49,706 nt of DNA from an uncultured Eubacterium sp. (GCA_910584595.1 CAJUBQ010000028.1:1-49706); one strand, 5' to 3'; numbered from the stretch's first letter, positions 1-7,719 are shown. Numbers and translations are program-made. Notes: generated by a model from the letters alone, not told the origin.

Positions 1-42
1 GGTAATCCAGAAAAAGCAACACTTTGTCTAAACTGTTGCTTT
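1..42 (+). repeat. Truncated 3' end of a third copy of the structured repeat
   Basis: The window begins inside the tail of the element found in full at 3060-3343 and 3508-3788. The shared tail is AATCC, an A-run, AAGCAACA, a 12-nt loop and TGTTGCTT. The 8-bp stem lies at 14-21 and 34-41. On the minus strand the stem is followed by five T, so it looks like a terminator facing into the element, as in the other copies. The rest of the copy lies outside the window. Confidence 0.7.
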
Positions 43-111
43 GTTACTTGTCCACTTCCGTGAATAGTAACCAGTTACTATCAGTATCCTGCGTTTCTTT
101 TCTAATTGTTA

Positions 112-140
112 TTGACATTTGTAAAATTATATAATATTAT
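112..140 (+). promoter_or_regulatory. Promoter for the small membrane peptide
   Basis: TTGACA at 112-117 and TATTAT at 135-140 with a 17-bp spacer match a sigma-A promoter. Transcription would start near 147, leaving a leader of about 200 nt before the peptide start at 344. A short inverted repeat (ATAGTAAC/GTTACTAT) lies just upstream near 64-80. Nothing else is recognised in 43-343. Confidence 0.55.
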
Positions 141-343
141 AAGTTTGTAGTTTATTGTATTTTCAAAAATATAGTTTTATCATGTATCTATGACACTGAC
201 ACACGCAACAAACGGGATATAGATGAAACGCTACAGAATATTTGCGTTAACCGGTTACTCCCTGATATATCAGAAAAATAATGTAACCAGAGAAACATCA
301 GCAAAAAATGATAAATGATTCAAAAAATAAAGGAATGCGAGAA

Positions 344-499
344 ATGAAAAAAATATTATGCAGAATAGTCGTTCTGCTTAGTCTGTTGACTATTATATCT
401 GGAGTTTTCGGTCTTCAAGGTAAAACTCCGGCTGGTTTCACTCCAATATTATCGCTTATGACTCTATTCTTCCTGCTATTATATGATCTCAAAAAATAA
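344..499 (+). CDS. Small hydrophobic peptide, function unknown
   Basis: A 51-residue ORF starting MKKILCRIVV. I chose the ATG at 344 because AAAGGA lies nine bases upstream. Starts at 308 and 335 lack such a site. The peptide has a lysine/arginine N-terminus, a hydrophobic segment at about residues 6-24, a short polar stretch (QGKTPAG) and a second hydrophobic segment ending in DLKK, so it should be a two-pass membrane peptide. It has its own promoter and a strong terminator directly after the stop, which supports a real transcription unit. I do not recognise a family. Candidates include a small stress or toxin-like peptide, but nothing in the sequence decides this. Confidence 0.5.
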   Translation: MKKILCRIVVLLSLLTIISGVFGLQGKTPAGFTPILSLMTLFFLLLYDLKK

Positions 500-509
500 A
501 CAGCAAGAA

Positions 510-545
510 GAAACGGTAAAGAATTTTTTCTTTACCGTTTCTTTC
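510..545. terminator. Bidirectional intrinsic terminator
   Basis: A 12-bp perfect stem (GAAACGGTAAAG at 510-521, CTTTACCGTTTC at 530-541) with an A/T loop. It sits between the convergent small peptide gene and the Uma2 gene and is T-rich on both exits, so it probably serves both. Confidence 0.75.
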
Positions 546-576
546 TGTTCGCATCTGCAAGTCTGCTCCGCCATAC

Positions 577-1140
577 TTATATTCTGTAAACGTGTTCCAC
601 CTTTATAGAAAAATGTTCATAAATCCCAACCGGAACTTCATTTCCAAAAGCATATTGTTCCATCGTTTCTTTATCAAATTGATACACCGTAGTAATTTCT
701 TTTTCCGGGTCAACAATCCAATATTCACGAACACCCGCCATATTGTATTTCACCATCTTTCTGATATAATCTCTTGGGCGGCTCGATGCCGAAACAACTT
801 CAATCACCCAGTCCGGCGCACCGTGGCATCCCTTTTCATCTAATTTTCCCCGGTCGCAGACAACAGATATATCCGGTTCCAGATAGATTGTATCATCTTC
901 ATCATTTAAAAATACGGCAAATGGAGCCGGCAATACTTCACAGCTGCCAGCGTTCCTCTCAATATAACTGTATATTTTACTATGCAGATAGCTTACGATT
1001 CTTTGATGTGCCAAACCGGGCGGCTCCATATAATAAATTTGACCGTCAATCAGCTCAGCCCGTTGACCGTCAGGCAACGCATCTATATCTTTTAACGTAT
1101 ATTTTTTTTCATGAAATGTATTTATGTTTACCGCACCCAT
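577..1140 (-). CDS. Uma2-family (DUF820) putative endonuclease
   Basis: The 187-residue protein matches the Uma2/COG4636 family, a PD-(D/E)XK-fold group common in accessory genomes. Visible features are the N-terminal YTLKDIDALPDGQRAELIDG block, the acidic LEPDISVV strand (residues about 88-95), DWVIEVVSASS with its Glu on the next strand (about 109-119), and KYNMAGVREYWIVDP (about 130-144), which carries the conserved Lys and Tyr. The order Asp, Glu-Val, Lys fits the nuclease core, but biochemical activity is not established for most members. It ends facing the terminator at 510-545 and has a modest upstream AAGAGAG site. No partner gene is adjacent. Confidence 0.85.
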   Translation of the reverse strand: MGAVNINTFHEKKYTLKDIDALPDGQRAELIDGQIYYMEPPGLAHQRIVSYLHSKIYSYIERNAGSCEVLPAPFAVFLNDEDDTIYLEPDISVVCDRGKLDEKGCHGAPDWVIEVVSASSRPRDYIRKMVKYNMAGVREYWIVDPEKEITTVYQFDKETMEQYAFGNEVPVGIYEHFSIKVEHVYRI

Positions 1141-1217
1141 TTTATCACTCTCTTTTCCGATTCTGCCACCATCATAACATGCTGCAAAAAATATATCAGA
1201 AAACTATATTTTTTCCT

Positions 1218-1670
1218 TTATTTCAATCCTATATAAATATGTATTTCGGCATGTTCAGGATCAGCGTTTTGATATTCTTCAAAATCGCACAGGTAAGAAC
1301 GTTTCAGTTCCATGTCCCAAAGCTTCTGCCAAAATTCCTGTACAGCAGTCAGCATATTTCCTTTCACAACAAATTTTGCATATTTGCCGGCAGGAATTTT
1401 TCTCAATGCAAAGCCGGTCTGTTCTTCGTTACTTTTTACCTCAAAAGCTGCCATAACCGTATAATCTCCGCATTCGTCAGAAGCATAATCCATGTAAATA
1501 CCCAATGCTTTTTCATTTACACGGTTTTTGATTCTTGAACAATTTTCAGGTGCGTAAAGTTTTTGCCAAAGGCCGCCGATCACCGTCCCCATTTCAGGTG
1601 AAGAGTTATTCGTCCGATCCAAATAACCTACTACGTTTTTTTCTTCCAAGCATACAATTTCATAATTCAT
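1218..1670 (-). CDS. GyrI-like/AraC effector-binding-domain protein
   Basis: A 150-residue stand-alone ligand-binding domain of the GyrI/BacE-like (SOUL-type) fold. Typical signs are an N-terminal strand MNYEIVCLEEKNVVGY, the middle segment GIYMDYASDECGDYTVMAAFEV, and the strand IPAGKYAKFVVKG followed by a helix with FWQKLW. I start at 1670 rather than the upstream ATG at 1751, because GAGGT is correctly spaced and the longer form would begin inside the hairpin behind the regulator gene. It lies 77 bp downstream of the WYL regulator and is probably co-transcribed. Such pairs usually sense small hydrophobic or cationic compounds. The ligand is unknown. Confidence 0.8.
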   Translation of the reverse strand: MNYEIVCLEEKNVVGYLDRTNNSSPEMGTVIGGLWQKLYAPENCSRIKNRVNEKALGIYMDYASDECGDYTVMAAFEVKSNEEQTGFALRKIPAGKYAKFVVKGNMLTAVQEFWQKLWDMELKRSYLCDFEEYQNADPEHAEIHIYIGLK

Positions 1671-1729
1671 CGCTGATACCTCGTTTCTTTTTTGATAAGG
1701 AACTGTTCCTAAAACAAGTATATCAGACA

Positions 1730-1755
1730 AAACATGACAACTATATGTCATGTTT
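1730..1755. promoter_or_regulatory. Perfect 10-bp dyad behind the WYL regulator gene
   Basis: AAACATGACA at 1730-1739 and TGTCATGTTT at 1746-1755 flank a 6-nt centre. The dyad overlaps the regulator stop codon and precedes the GyrI-like gene. It may be a weak terminator on either strand or an operator. The sequence cannot decide. Confidence 0.5.
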
Positions 1756-2656
1756 TATTATATTTTATTAAAATTTTTTTTACAAAATCACAAAACTCGT
1801 TTCGAAACTCTGCAGGCTCTACAATTTCGGCCTTATCCCCAAAAGACAGCATATGATAAAAAAACGATTCCTTACTGACCCAGACATAGCTGAGCCATAG
1901 ATCTCCATTATCATCATAATGCAGCCGTTCGGTTCCAAAATCATCGATCACTTTCCACCTTGATGATTTGTCAAACTTTATAACAGCTTTTACATCACCG
2001 GAAGCATCCCAATAATCTTGACGGATATATCCGGCGTTTTCTCTTTTCGCAAATGTTTCATCCGTACACTTTAGTTCGGTCATCCTGGTTAGCTTGAACA
2101 TTCTATAGTCCTGCCTTATGACACAAAATGCCCACAAATACCAGTTAGACCACTGAAACATAATCTGATACGGTTCCACTTCACGTTCACTTTCACCGAT
2201 GGGAGAACTATATTGAAAAGTCACCTTCAAATGTTTTTCAATTGCCTGTTTTAAAAGTTCTATCTTTTCTGAAACGAATGATTTGTCCCAGCCTGAAAGA
2301 TCAACAACAATATGGCTATCAGCAATTTTTTCATATTCATTTTTTGCAAACTTCTCCATCAGACATTGGTAACGATTCGTTCCACTCACACTGTCGAGGC
2401 TTCTGAGTCCTGCAAGAATATCCTGCATATCGGAATTGGTAAGCAACGTCCGGTCTATTTTATAGTCCTCCATAATAGAAATGCCGCCATTTGCTCCCTG
2501 ACGGGTTGCGATCGGTATGCCTGCCATACAAAGAGCTTCCACATCACGATGTATCGTCCGTCTGGAAACCTCAAACTTCTCCGCTAAATAAGGAGCGGAT
2601 ACCATGTCCCTTTGTAAAAGCACTGACAAAATTCCAATTAACCTGTCTATTTTCAT
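1748..2656 (-). CDS. YafY-type HTH-WYL transcriptional regulator
   Basis: A 302-residue DNA-binding regulator. An N-terminal HTH of the HTH_11/DeoR-like type (about residues 1-55) has the recognition segment EKFEVSRRTIHRDVEAL. It is followed by a linker and a WYL domain containing the YLWAFCVIRQDYRMFKLTRM segment (about 180-200). The WYL domain binds ligands or nucleic acid in characterised relatives. I start at MKIDRLIGIL (2656), where AGAGGT is seven bases upstream. It is cotranscribed with a decayed YefM gene upstream and probably with the GyrI-like gene downstream. It likely acts locally. The target and inducer are unknown. Confidence 0.88.
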   Translation of the reverse strand: MKIDRLIGILSVLLQRDMVSAPYLAEKFEVSRRTIHRDVEALCMAGIPIATRQGANGGISIMEDYKIDRTLLTNSDMQDILAGLRSLDSVSGTNRYQCLMEKFAKNEYEKIADSHIVVDLSGWDKSFVSEKIELLKQAIEKHLKVTFQYSSPIGESEREVEPYQIMFQWSNWYLWAFCVIRQDYRMFKLTRMTELKCTDETFAKRENAGYIRQDYWDASGDVKAVIKFDKSSRWKVIDDFGTERLHYDDNGDLWLSYVWVSKESFFYHMLSFGDKAEIVEPAEFRNEFCDFVKKILIKYNKT

Positions 2657-2676
2657 CCTTTTACCTCTTATGCGCT

Positions 2677-2841
2677 TCACCGTTTATGAAACTCCATCAG
2701 ATTATCATGCTTTGCTTGAAACATAAGCACAACATTCTCATCATTTTTTCTCGTAATTATTGCAATATCAGAATCCTGTACAACTCAATCGCAAACTTCT
2801 TTAAAATTATTCCTCACATTAGAAAAATTTGTTACTATCAT
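2677..2841 (-). pseudogene. Decayed YefM/Phd-family antitoxin
   Basis: Reading the minus strand from the ATG at 2841 gives MIVTNFSNVRNNFKEVCD, an in-frame TGA at codon 19, then VVQDSDIAIITRKNDE, NVVLMF and a divergent tail ending at 2677. The N-terminal block and the IITRKNDENVV block are the hallmark of YefM-type antitoxins, which bind the YoeB/RelE-type toxin through their C-terminus. It has a good AAGGAG site and a strong promoter. The internal stop, the odd tail and the absence of a toxin gene show that it is dead. It is too short and interrupted to appear as an ORF. Confidence 0.8.
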
Positions 2842-2863
2842 ATAATCACGCTCCTTAGAATAT

Positions 2864-2892
2864 AATATATTCCATATTCATAACATCGTCAA
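2864..2892 (-). promoter_or_regulatory. Promoter of the antitoxin relic and WYL regulator
   Basis: On the minus strand TTGACG (2887-2892) and TATATT (2864-2869) are separated by 17 bp, followed by AAGGAG and the relic start at 2841. It probably now drives the WYL regulator. 2893-3059 holds nothing else that I recognise. Confidence 0.65.
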
Positions 2893-3059
2893 TATTTTAT
2901 ACAATATTCTGTACCAATATAATATACAGGTTAAAACGATGCTTCCAAGTCCACATCACCAATATTATTCGTAGACTTTAATGGAGAGATCTTTTAAATT
3001 ACGAAGGGAAATCTTTTCATTGGAAAATATGCTGCTGAAATCCTATGATTTTTTGCAGG

Positions 3060-3343
3060 AAGCAACAATTTAAGATAAGTGTTGCTTTTTTGGATTCCCA
3101 GACGCTGGGATAGGGGAGTTGTCTGGTCTGCCTGTGACCGTTCCAGAATGTAAGAAGCTCTAAGCATTCTGCATTTACACTATGACAACCGGACGGTCGC
3201 GTCACCTAATTCGCCCTGGCTAAACGCCAGCAGCTAAAGGTGTCGCTTGGCTTCGCCCCTGATGATGAAGCAGAATACTAAGAGCTTCTAACATTCTTCC
3301 AAAGCCACAGGCAGACCAGACAACTCCCCTATCCCAGCTGGTT
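3060..3343 (-). repeat. Structured repeat, copy 1 (possible structured RNA)
   Basis: On the minus strand the element runs from AACCA near 3343 to the tail hairpin at 3060-3087. Perfect 33-bp inverted arms lie at 3104-3136 and 3306-3338. An inner, nearly continuous stem of about 36 bp follows, then a branched core. The core includes CTGGC/GCCAG and CACCT/AGGTG helices. The core is almost identical to copy 2 (3508-3788), while the outer arms differ at about ten positions that are all compensated on the other side. A 62-codon ORF inside (3017-3205) reads through the core and is not considered coding. The family was not identified. Confidence 0.85.
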
Positions 3344-3507
3344 TTGGAAAGATATTACAGGACCATATTGCTTTTGAAATAATTTGAAAGTTAATATATT
3401 TTCAGATTCTTTACACTTAAAATCTCATCTCCCGCAGGGGGTTGCAACGATGAATTGTTACAAAATAGCTAATAATCCGATAAAGCGTAACGTACAATGT
3501 TTTCAAT

Positions 3508-3788
3508 AACCAGTTGAGAAAGTGGATTTGCCCGGTCTTTCTGTGGCTTTGGAAGGATGTTAGAAGCTCTTAGCATTCTGCTTCATCATCAGGGGCGAAG
3601 CCAAGCGACACCTTTAGCTGCTGGCGTTTAGCCAGGGCGAACTAGGTGACGCGACCGTCCGGTTGTTATAATGTAAATGCAGAATGCTTAGAGCTTCTTA
3701 CATTCTGGAACGGTCACAGAAAGACCGGGCAAATCCACTCTCTCAACGTCCGCGAAGCCAAAAGCAACACATATCTTAAATTGTTGCA
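3508..3788 (+). repeat. Structured repeat, copy 2 (possible structured RNA)
   Basis: The element is in inverted orientation relative to copy 1. The 33-bp arms lie at 3513-3545 and 3715-3747 and pair at 32 of 33 positions. The inner stem and branched core match copy 1 closely. The tail hairpin (AGCAACA/TTGTTGC) lies near 3763-3787. The 164 bp between copies (3344-3507) holds no gene that I can see. Copy 2 stops next to the dnaJ terminator, so it lies in a gene-free pocket. No integrase, transposase or reverse transcriptase is adjacent. Whether it is transcribed is unknown. Confidence 0.85.
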
Positions 3789-3789
3789 C

Positions 3790-3822
3790 AAAAAACAGCG
3801 GCAGGATCCTCTCCCGCCACTG
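3790..3822 (-). terminator. Terminator of the heat-shock operon
   Basis: On the minus strand an 11-bp GC-rich stem (arms 3796-3806 and 3812-3822, allowing G-U pairs) is followed by six T. It lies 22 bp after the dnaJ stop codon. Confidence 0.8.
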
Positions 3823-3843
3823 TCTAAAAAGCCGATGCGTCAT

Positions 3844-5025
3844 TTAAATATCTTCAAACACATCCTTTACCTTATCCATAAACGTTTTGCGTCCGCTCTT
3901 TTTCCCGTTCCCTGCGGATGCATCAGCCTGGCCTTTCAAAGAACTGCCGCTGGCCTCATCAAATTTGCGCAGCGCTTCCTTCGCTTCTGCGTTTAAGCTG
4001 GTCGGTACCTGTACCACAAGTGTAACGTACTGATCTCCACGGATATTTTTATTCCTGAGGGACGGCACTCCTTTGCCTTTCAGACGAATTCTCGTATCTG
4101 TCTGTGTCCCCGGCTTAACGTTATACAATACATCACCGTCGATCGTGCTGATTCGAATCTCTCCGCCAAGCGCTGCCTGTGCAAATGAGATCGGTGCCGT
4201 GGAATAAATATTCATATCCTGCCGCTGGAAGATCGGATGACTCGCAATGATAACTTCTACAAGCAAATCTCCTCTCGGTCCTCCATTTGCGCCTGGTTCT
4301 CCTTTTTCCCGAATGCGTACGCTCTGTCCATTGTCGATTCCCGGCGGAATGCTGACGGAAATCTTTTTCTTATTGGAAACATATCCGTTGCCATGGCAAT
4401 TTGGACATTTTTCTTTTACTACTTTGCCTGTTCCCCGACAATCCGGACAAGACTGTACATTTTGAACCATGCCAAAAAGTGACTGCTGTGTGAACATTAC
4501 TTTACCCTTGCCGCCGCACTTTGTACAAGTCTCAGGTTTCGTTCCAGGCTTCGCACCGCTTCCATGGCACTGTGGACAATCGTCTTTTAATACCAGCTCT
4601 AATTCTTTTTCGCATCCAAAAACTGCTTCTTCAAACGTAATCCGTACGCTGGCACGTACATTCGCTCCTTTCATCGGGCCGTTGCTGCTTCGTCTGCTGC
4701 TGCCGCCGCCAAAAAAGTCGCCAAAAATATCACCAAAAATATCACCAAAGTCCATACCTGAGAAGTCGAATCCCCCGGCTCCGCCGCCTCCGCCTTCAAA
4801 TGCCGCATGGCCAAACTGGTCGTACTGTCTGCGTTTTTCCGGATCGCTTAAAATCGCATAGGCTTCGGAAGCTTCTTTGAATTTCTTTTCTGCTTCTTTA
4901 TCACCAGGATTCATATCCGGATGGTATTTTTTTGCGAGGACGCGGTAAGCTTTTTTAATCTCTGCATCCCCGGCATTTTTTGCTACCCCTAGAACCTCGT
5001 AATAATCTCTTTTCTGCTCTGCCAT
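3844..5025 (-). CDS. dnaJ: Chaperone protein DnaJ (Hsp40)
   Basis: The cytosolic co-chaperone that delivers unfolded substrates to DnaK and stimulates its ATPase. The 393 residues show a J domain (about 5-70) with the HPD triplet in KYHPDMNPGD, a Gly/Phe-rich linker (about 75-115), four CxxCxGxG zinc-binding repeats (CPQCHGSG, CTKCGGKG, CPDCRGTG, CPNCHGNG, about 150-220) and the two C-terminal beta-barrel domains. The length is normal for the family. GAGG lies at good spacing before the ATG. It is the last gene of the hrcA-grpE-dnaK-dnaJ operon, 75 bp after dnaK. Confidence 0.98.
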   Translation of the reverse strand: MAEQKRDYYEVLGVAKNAGDAEIKKAYRVLAKKYHPDMNPGDKEAEKKFKEASEAYAILSDPEKRRQYDQFGHAAFEGGGGGAGGFDFSGMDFGDIFGDIFGDFFGGGSSRRSSNGPMKGANVRASVRITFEEAVFGCEKELELVLKDDCPQCHGSGAKPGTKPETCTKCGGKGKVMFTQQSLFGMVQNVQSCPDCRGTGKVVKEKCPNCHGNGYVSNKKKISVSIPPGIDNGQSVRIREKGEPGANGGPRGDLLVEVIIASHPIFQRQDMNIYSTAPISFAQAALGGEIRISTIDGDVLYNVKPGTQTDTRIRLKGKGVPSLRNKNIRGDQYVTLVVQVPTSLNAEAKEALRKFDEASGSSLKGQADASAGNGKKSGRKTFMDKVKDVFEDI

Positions 5026-5100
5026 AACTTTTCCTCTGCCTGCACAATATTATTTCTGTTTTTTCGTTCTATTTGCTCTTTTACCTTTGTTCTGTTTGCT

Positions 5101-6981
5101 TTATACTTCTTTGAAATCTGCATCTACGACATCGTCTTCCGGTGCGCCTGCATCACCGCCTGCTGCGCCTGCAAAGTCAGACGGATTTGGGCCTGCACCT
5201 GCGCCCTGTGCTGCCTGTGCGTTTTCATACATCTTTGCAAATACTTTTTGTGCGCTTTCTGTCAGCTTCTCTTTTGCCGCTTTGATCTCATCTACCTGCG
5301 CATCTGTAAGATTTTCAGCCTGTGGATTTGCTTCCAGCAAAGCTTTTAATGCATTTAAGTCAGCCTCAACTGCCGCCTTGTCAGCCGCATCCAGGCTTGC
5401 GCCTACTTCTTCCAACGCTTTTTCTGTCTGGAATACAAACGAATCTGCATCATTTCTTGCATCGATCGCTTCTTTGCGCTTGCGGTCCTGTGCCTCATAT
5501 TCTGCCGCTTCTTTTACAGCGCGGTCGATTTCGTCATCTGACATGTTCGAACCAGCCGTAATTGTAATATGCTGCTCTTTGCCTGTGCCAAGATCTTTTG
5601 CAGATACATTCACAATACCGTTTGCATCGATATCAAAAGTAACCTCGATCTGCGGAACACCGCGGCGTGCCGGAGGGATACCGTCCAAACGGAACTGACC
5701 AAGCGACTTATTGTCTCTTGCGAACTGTCTTTCACCCTGCACAACGTTGATATCTACGGCTGTCTGATTATCTGCTGCTGTAGAGAAAATCTGGCTCTTC
5801 TTTGTCGGGATCGTTGTATTTCTCTCGATCAGTCTCGTAGCTACACCACCCATTGTTTCAATGGATAAGGACAACGGAGTAACATCCAAAAGAAGGATTT
5901 CCCCTGCGCCTGCATCACCGGCCAGCTTACCACCCTGAATGGAAGCTCCGATTGCTACACATTCATCCGGATTTAAGCTCTTATTTGGTTCTTTGCCTGT
6001 CAGCTGTTTTACTTTGTCCTGAACTGCAGGAATACGTGTGGAACCGCCTACAAGAAGTACTTTTGTAATGTCGCCGTTCGTAAGGCCGGCGTCTTTTAAT
6101 GCATTCTGCACCGGAATTGCTGTGCGTTCTACCAAATCTCTTGTTAATTCGTCAAATTTTGCCCTTGTAAGGTTCATATCAAAATGCTTCGGGCCTTCAG
6201 CAGTAGCAGTAATAAACGGCAGGTTAATATTTGTCGTCGTTGCTGAAGATAATTCTTTCTTTGCTTTTTCTGCTGCTTCTTTTAATCTTTGTAACGCCAT
6301 CTTATCATTCGAAAGATCAACGCCTTCTGCTTTTTTGAACTCTGCAATCATCCAGTCTGTTACCTTCTGGTCAAAGTCATCCCCGCCGAGTCTTGTATCG
6401 CCGTTTGTTGATAATACTTCGATAACGCCGTCGCCGATTTCAATGATAGATACATCAAACGTGCCGCCGCCAAGGTCGTATACCATAATCTTTTGTTCAT
6501 TTTCATTATCCAGTCCATAAGCAAGCGCTGCTGCTGTCGGCTCATTAATAATACGTTTTACTTCCAGACCTGCAATCTTGCCTGCATCTTTTGTCGCCTG
6601 TCTTTGCGCGTCGTTAAAGTAAGCTGGCACCGTAATAACCGCATCTGTTACTTTTTCTCCCAGATAGCTTTCTGCATCTGCTTTTAACTTCTGTAAGATC
6701 ATTGCAGAAATCTGCTGTGGTGAATATTTTTTATCATCAATCGTTCTGCCGTGATCTGTACCCATATCTCTCTTAATAGAAATAATGGTCTTTTCTGCAT
6801 TCGTTACTGCCTGACGTTTTGCCGGCTCACCAACAAGACGCTCGCCCGTCTTTGTAAAGGCTACGATAGAAGGTGTTGTTCTTGCGCCTTCCTGATTTGC
6901 AATAACGGTTGGTTTTCCACCTTCCATAACAGCTACACAGCTGTTTGTTGTACCAAGGTCAATACCTATAATCTTACTCAT
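5101..6981 (-). CDS. dnaK: Molecular chaperone DnaK (Hsp70)
   Basis: The ATP-dependent cytosolic Hsp70. The 626 residues begin with the phosphate-binding loop IGIDLGTTNSCVAV. The second phosphate loop DLGGGTFDVSI, the adenosine motif LVGGSTRIP and the linker LLLDVTPLSL are intact. Substrate-binding and lid domains follow, with a Gly/Ala-rich tail ending EDDVVDADFKEV, typical of bacterial DnaK. AGGAGG is ideally placed before the ATG. It sits between grpE, its nucleotide exchange factor, and dnaJ, so the stoichiometry is set by one operon under HrcA control. Confidence 0.99.
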   Translation of the reverse strand: MSKIIGIDLGTTNSCVAVMEGGKPTVIANQEGARTTPSIVAFTKTGERLVGEPAKRQAVTNAEKTIISIKRDMGTDHGRTIDDKKYSPQQISAMILQKLKADAESYLGEKVTDAVITVPAYFNDAQRQATKDAGKIAGLEVKRIINEPTAAALAYGLDNENEQKIMVYDLGGGTFDVSIIEIGDGVIEVLSTNGDTRLGGDDFDQKVTDWMIAEFKKAEGVDLSNDKMALQRLKEAAEKAKKELSSATTTNINLPFITATAEGPKHFDMNLTRAKFDELTRDLVERTAIPVQNALKDAGLTNGDITKVLLVGGSTRIPAVQDKVKQLTGKEPNKSLNPDECVAIGASIQGGKLAGDAGAGEILLLDVTPLSLSIETMGGVATRLIERNTTIPTKKSQIFSTAADNQTAVDINVVQGERQFARDNKSLGQFRLDGIPPARRGVPQIEVTFDIDANGIVNVSAKDLGTGKEQHITITAGSNMSDDEIDRAVKEAAEYEAQDRKRKEAIDARNDADSFVFQTEKALEEVGASLDAADKAAVEADLNALKALLEANPQAENLTDAQVDEIKAAKEKLTESAQKVFAKMYENAQAAQGAGAGPNPSDFAGAAGGDAGAPEDDVVDADFKEV

Positions 6982-7035
6982 TGTTCATTCCTCCTAAAAT
7001 TGATGCCATAAAGGCATTTCTATGAAAATATTTCA

Positions 7036-7719
7036 TTAACTGACTACTGCTACCATACTGTGCCTTACGACACTGTCGCGATAAGTGTATCCTTTTTGAA
7101 GCTCCTGCGCGACAATACCGGATTCATACTCCTCGCTTTCCGTCTGCATAACTGCATTATGCAGATTCGGGTCAAACTCTTTGCCGACCGCTTCGATCGG
7201 CTTTACATCTGCTTCTTCCAGCATCGTCATCATCTGTTTATAAATCTTATTCATGCCGTCTACAAATGCATCGTCCTTATTTTCCTCCGGCACAGCCGCA
7301 AGACCACGTTCAAAGTTATCTACAACCGGAAGCACTTTTTCAATAATACTCTTGGCGCCGATTTCATACATCTGTGTCTTTTCTTTCTCTGTTCGTTTGC
7401 GGAAATTGTCAAACTCTGCCATCTGACGTTTTACCTGGTCGGTCAGCTCTTCAATTTTTTCATCTTTTTTATCTTTTTTCTTATTTTTCTTAAAAAAACC
7501 TTTTTTTGCGCCAGCCTGACCGGATTCCGCTTCTGATGCATCCGCGCAGGACTGCTCCTCATCTGCCTCTTCTTCATCCTGAGCCACTGTCTCTTCCTGT
7601 TCTGTCAGATCTGCATCCTGCTCATCATCCCCGTTTGTTACTTCCACCTCTTCCATATTCTCTGCGGTATCAGTATCCTGCAGGATATCTTCTTCCATTT
7701 GATCCTTCTTTGTTTCCAC
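7036..7719 (-). CDS. grpE: Nucleotide exchange factor GrpE
   Basis: The exchange factor for DnaK. The 227 residues have an unusually long acidic N-terminal region (about 1-65, rich in Glu/Asp), a lysine patch FFKKNKKKDKKDEK, the long coiled-coil helix (about 80-135, with FDNFRKRTEKEK) and the compact beta domain with GKEFDPNLHNAV and GYTYRDSVVRHSMVAV. The start codon is GTG, supported by AAGGAG eight bases upstream. It lies 20 bp after hrcA and 54 bp before dnaK. The acidic tail is longer than in many homologues. Confidence 0.98.
   Translation of the reverse strand: METKKDQMEEDILQDTDTAENMEEVEVTNGDDEQDADLTEQEETVAQDEEEADEEQSCADASEAESGQAGAKKGFFKKNKKKDKKDEKIEELTDQVKRQMAEFDNFRKRTEKEKTQMYEIGAKSIIEKVLPVVDNFERGLAAVPEENKDDAFVDGMNKIYKQMMTMLEEADVKPIEAVGKEFDPNLHNAVMQTESEEYESGIVAQELQKGYTYRDSVVRHSMVAVVS

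Noticed and set aside
2677..2841. TGA at codon 19 of the YefM relic as selenocysteine or recoding
   Set aside because: No SECIS-like hairpin is evident, antitoxins do not use selenocysteine, and the C-terminus and toxin are missing, so decay is simpler.
3017..3205. A 62-codon ORF in repeat copy 1 (and its 116-codon counterpart at 3646-3996), both starting MTRPSGC
   Set aside because: Both read through the folded core and then diverge in unrelated flanks. Similarity is explained by the nucleotide repeat, there is no ribosome site, and the second runs antisense into dnaJ.
3060..3788. Naming the structured repeat as an IscB/HEARO omega RNA
   Set aside because: A few short core words seemed familiar from memory, but no IscB/IsrB gene is present and the long variable outer stem is not something I can match. 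It is left as a hypothesis for cmscan.
5087..5698. Long plus-strand ORFs opposite dnaK, dnaJ and clpA
   Set aside because: They are frame shadows of GC-biased coding sequence. The Ala/Ser-rich translations show no domain.
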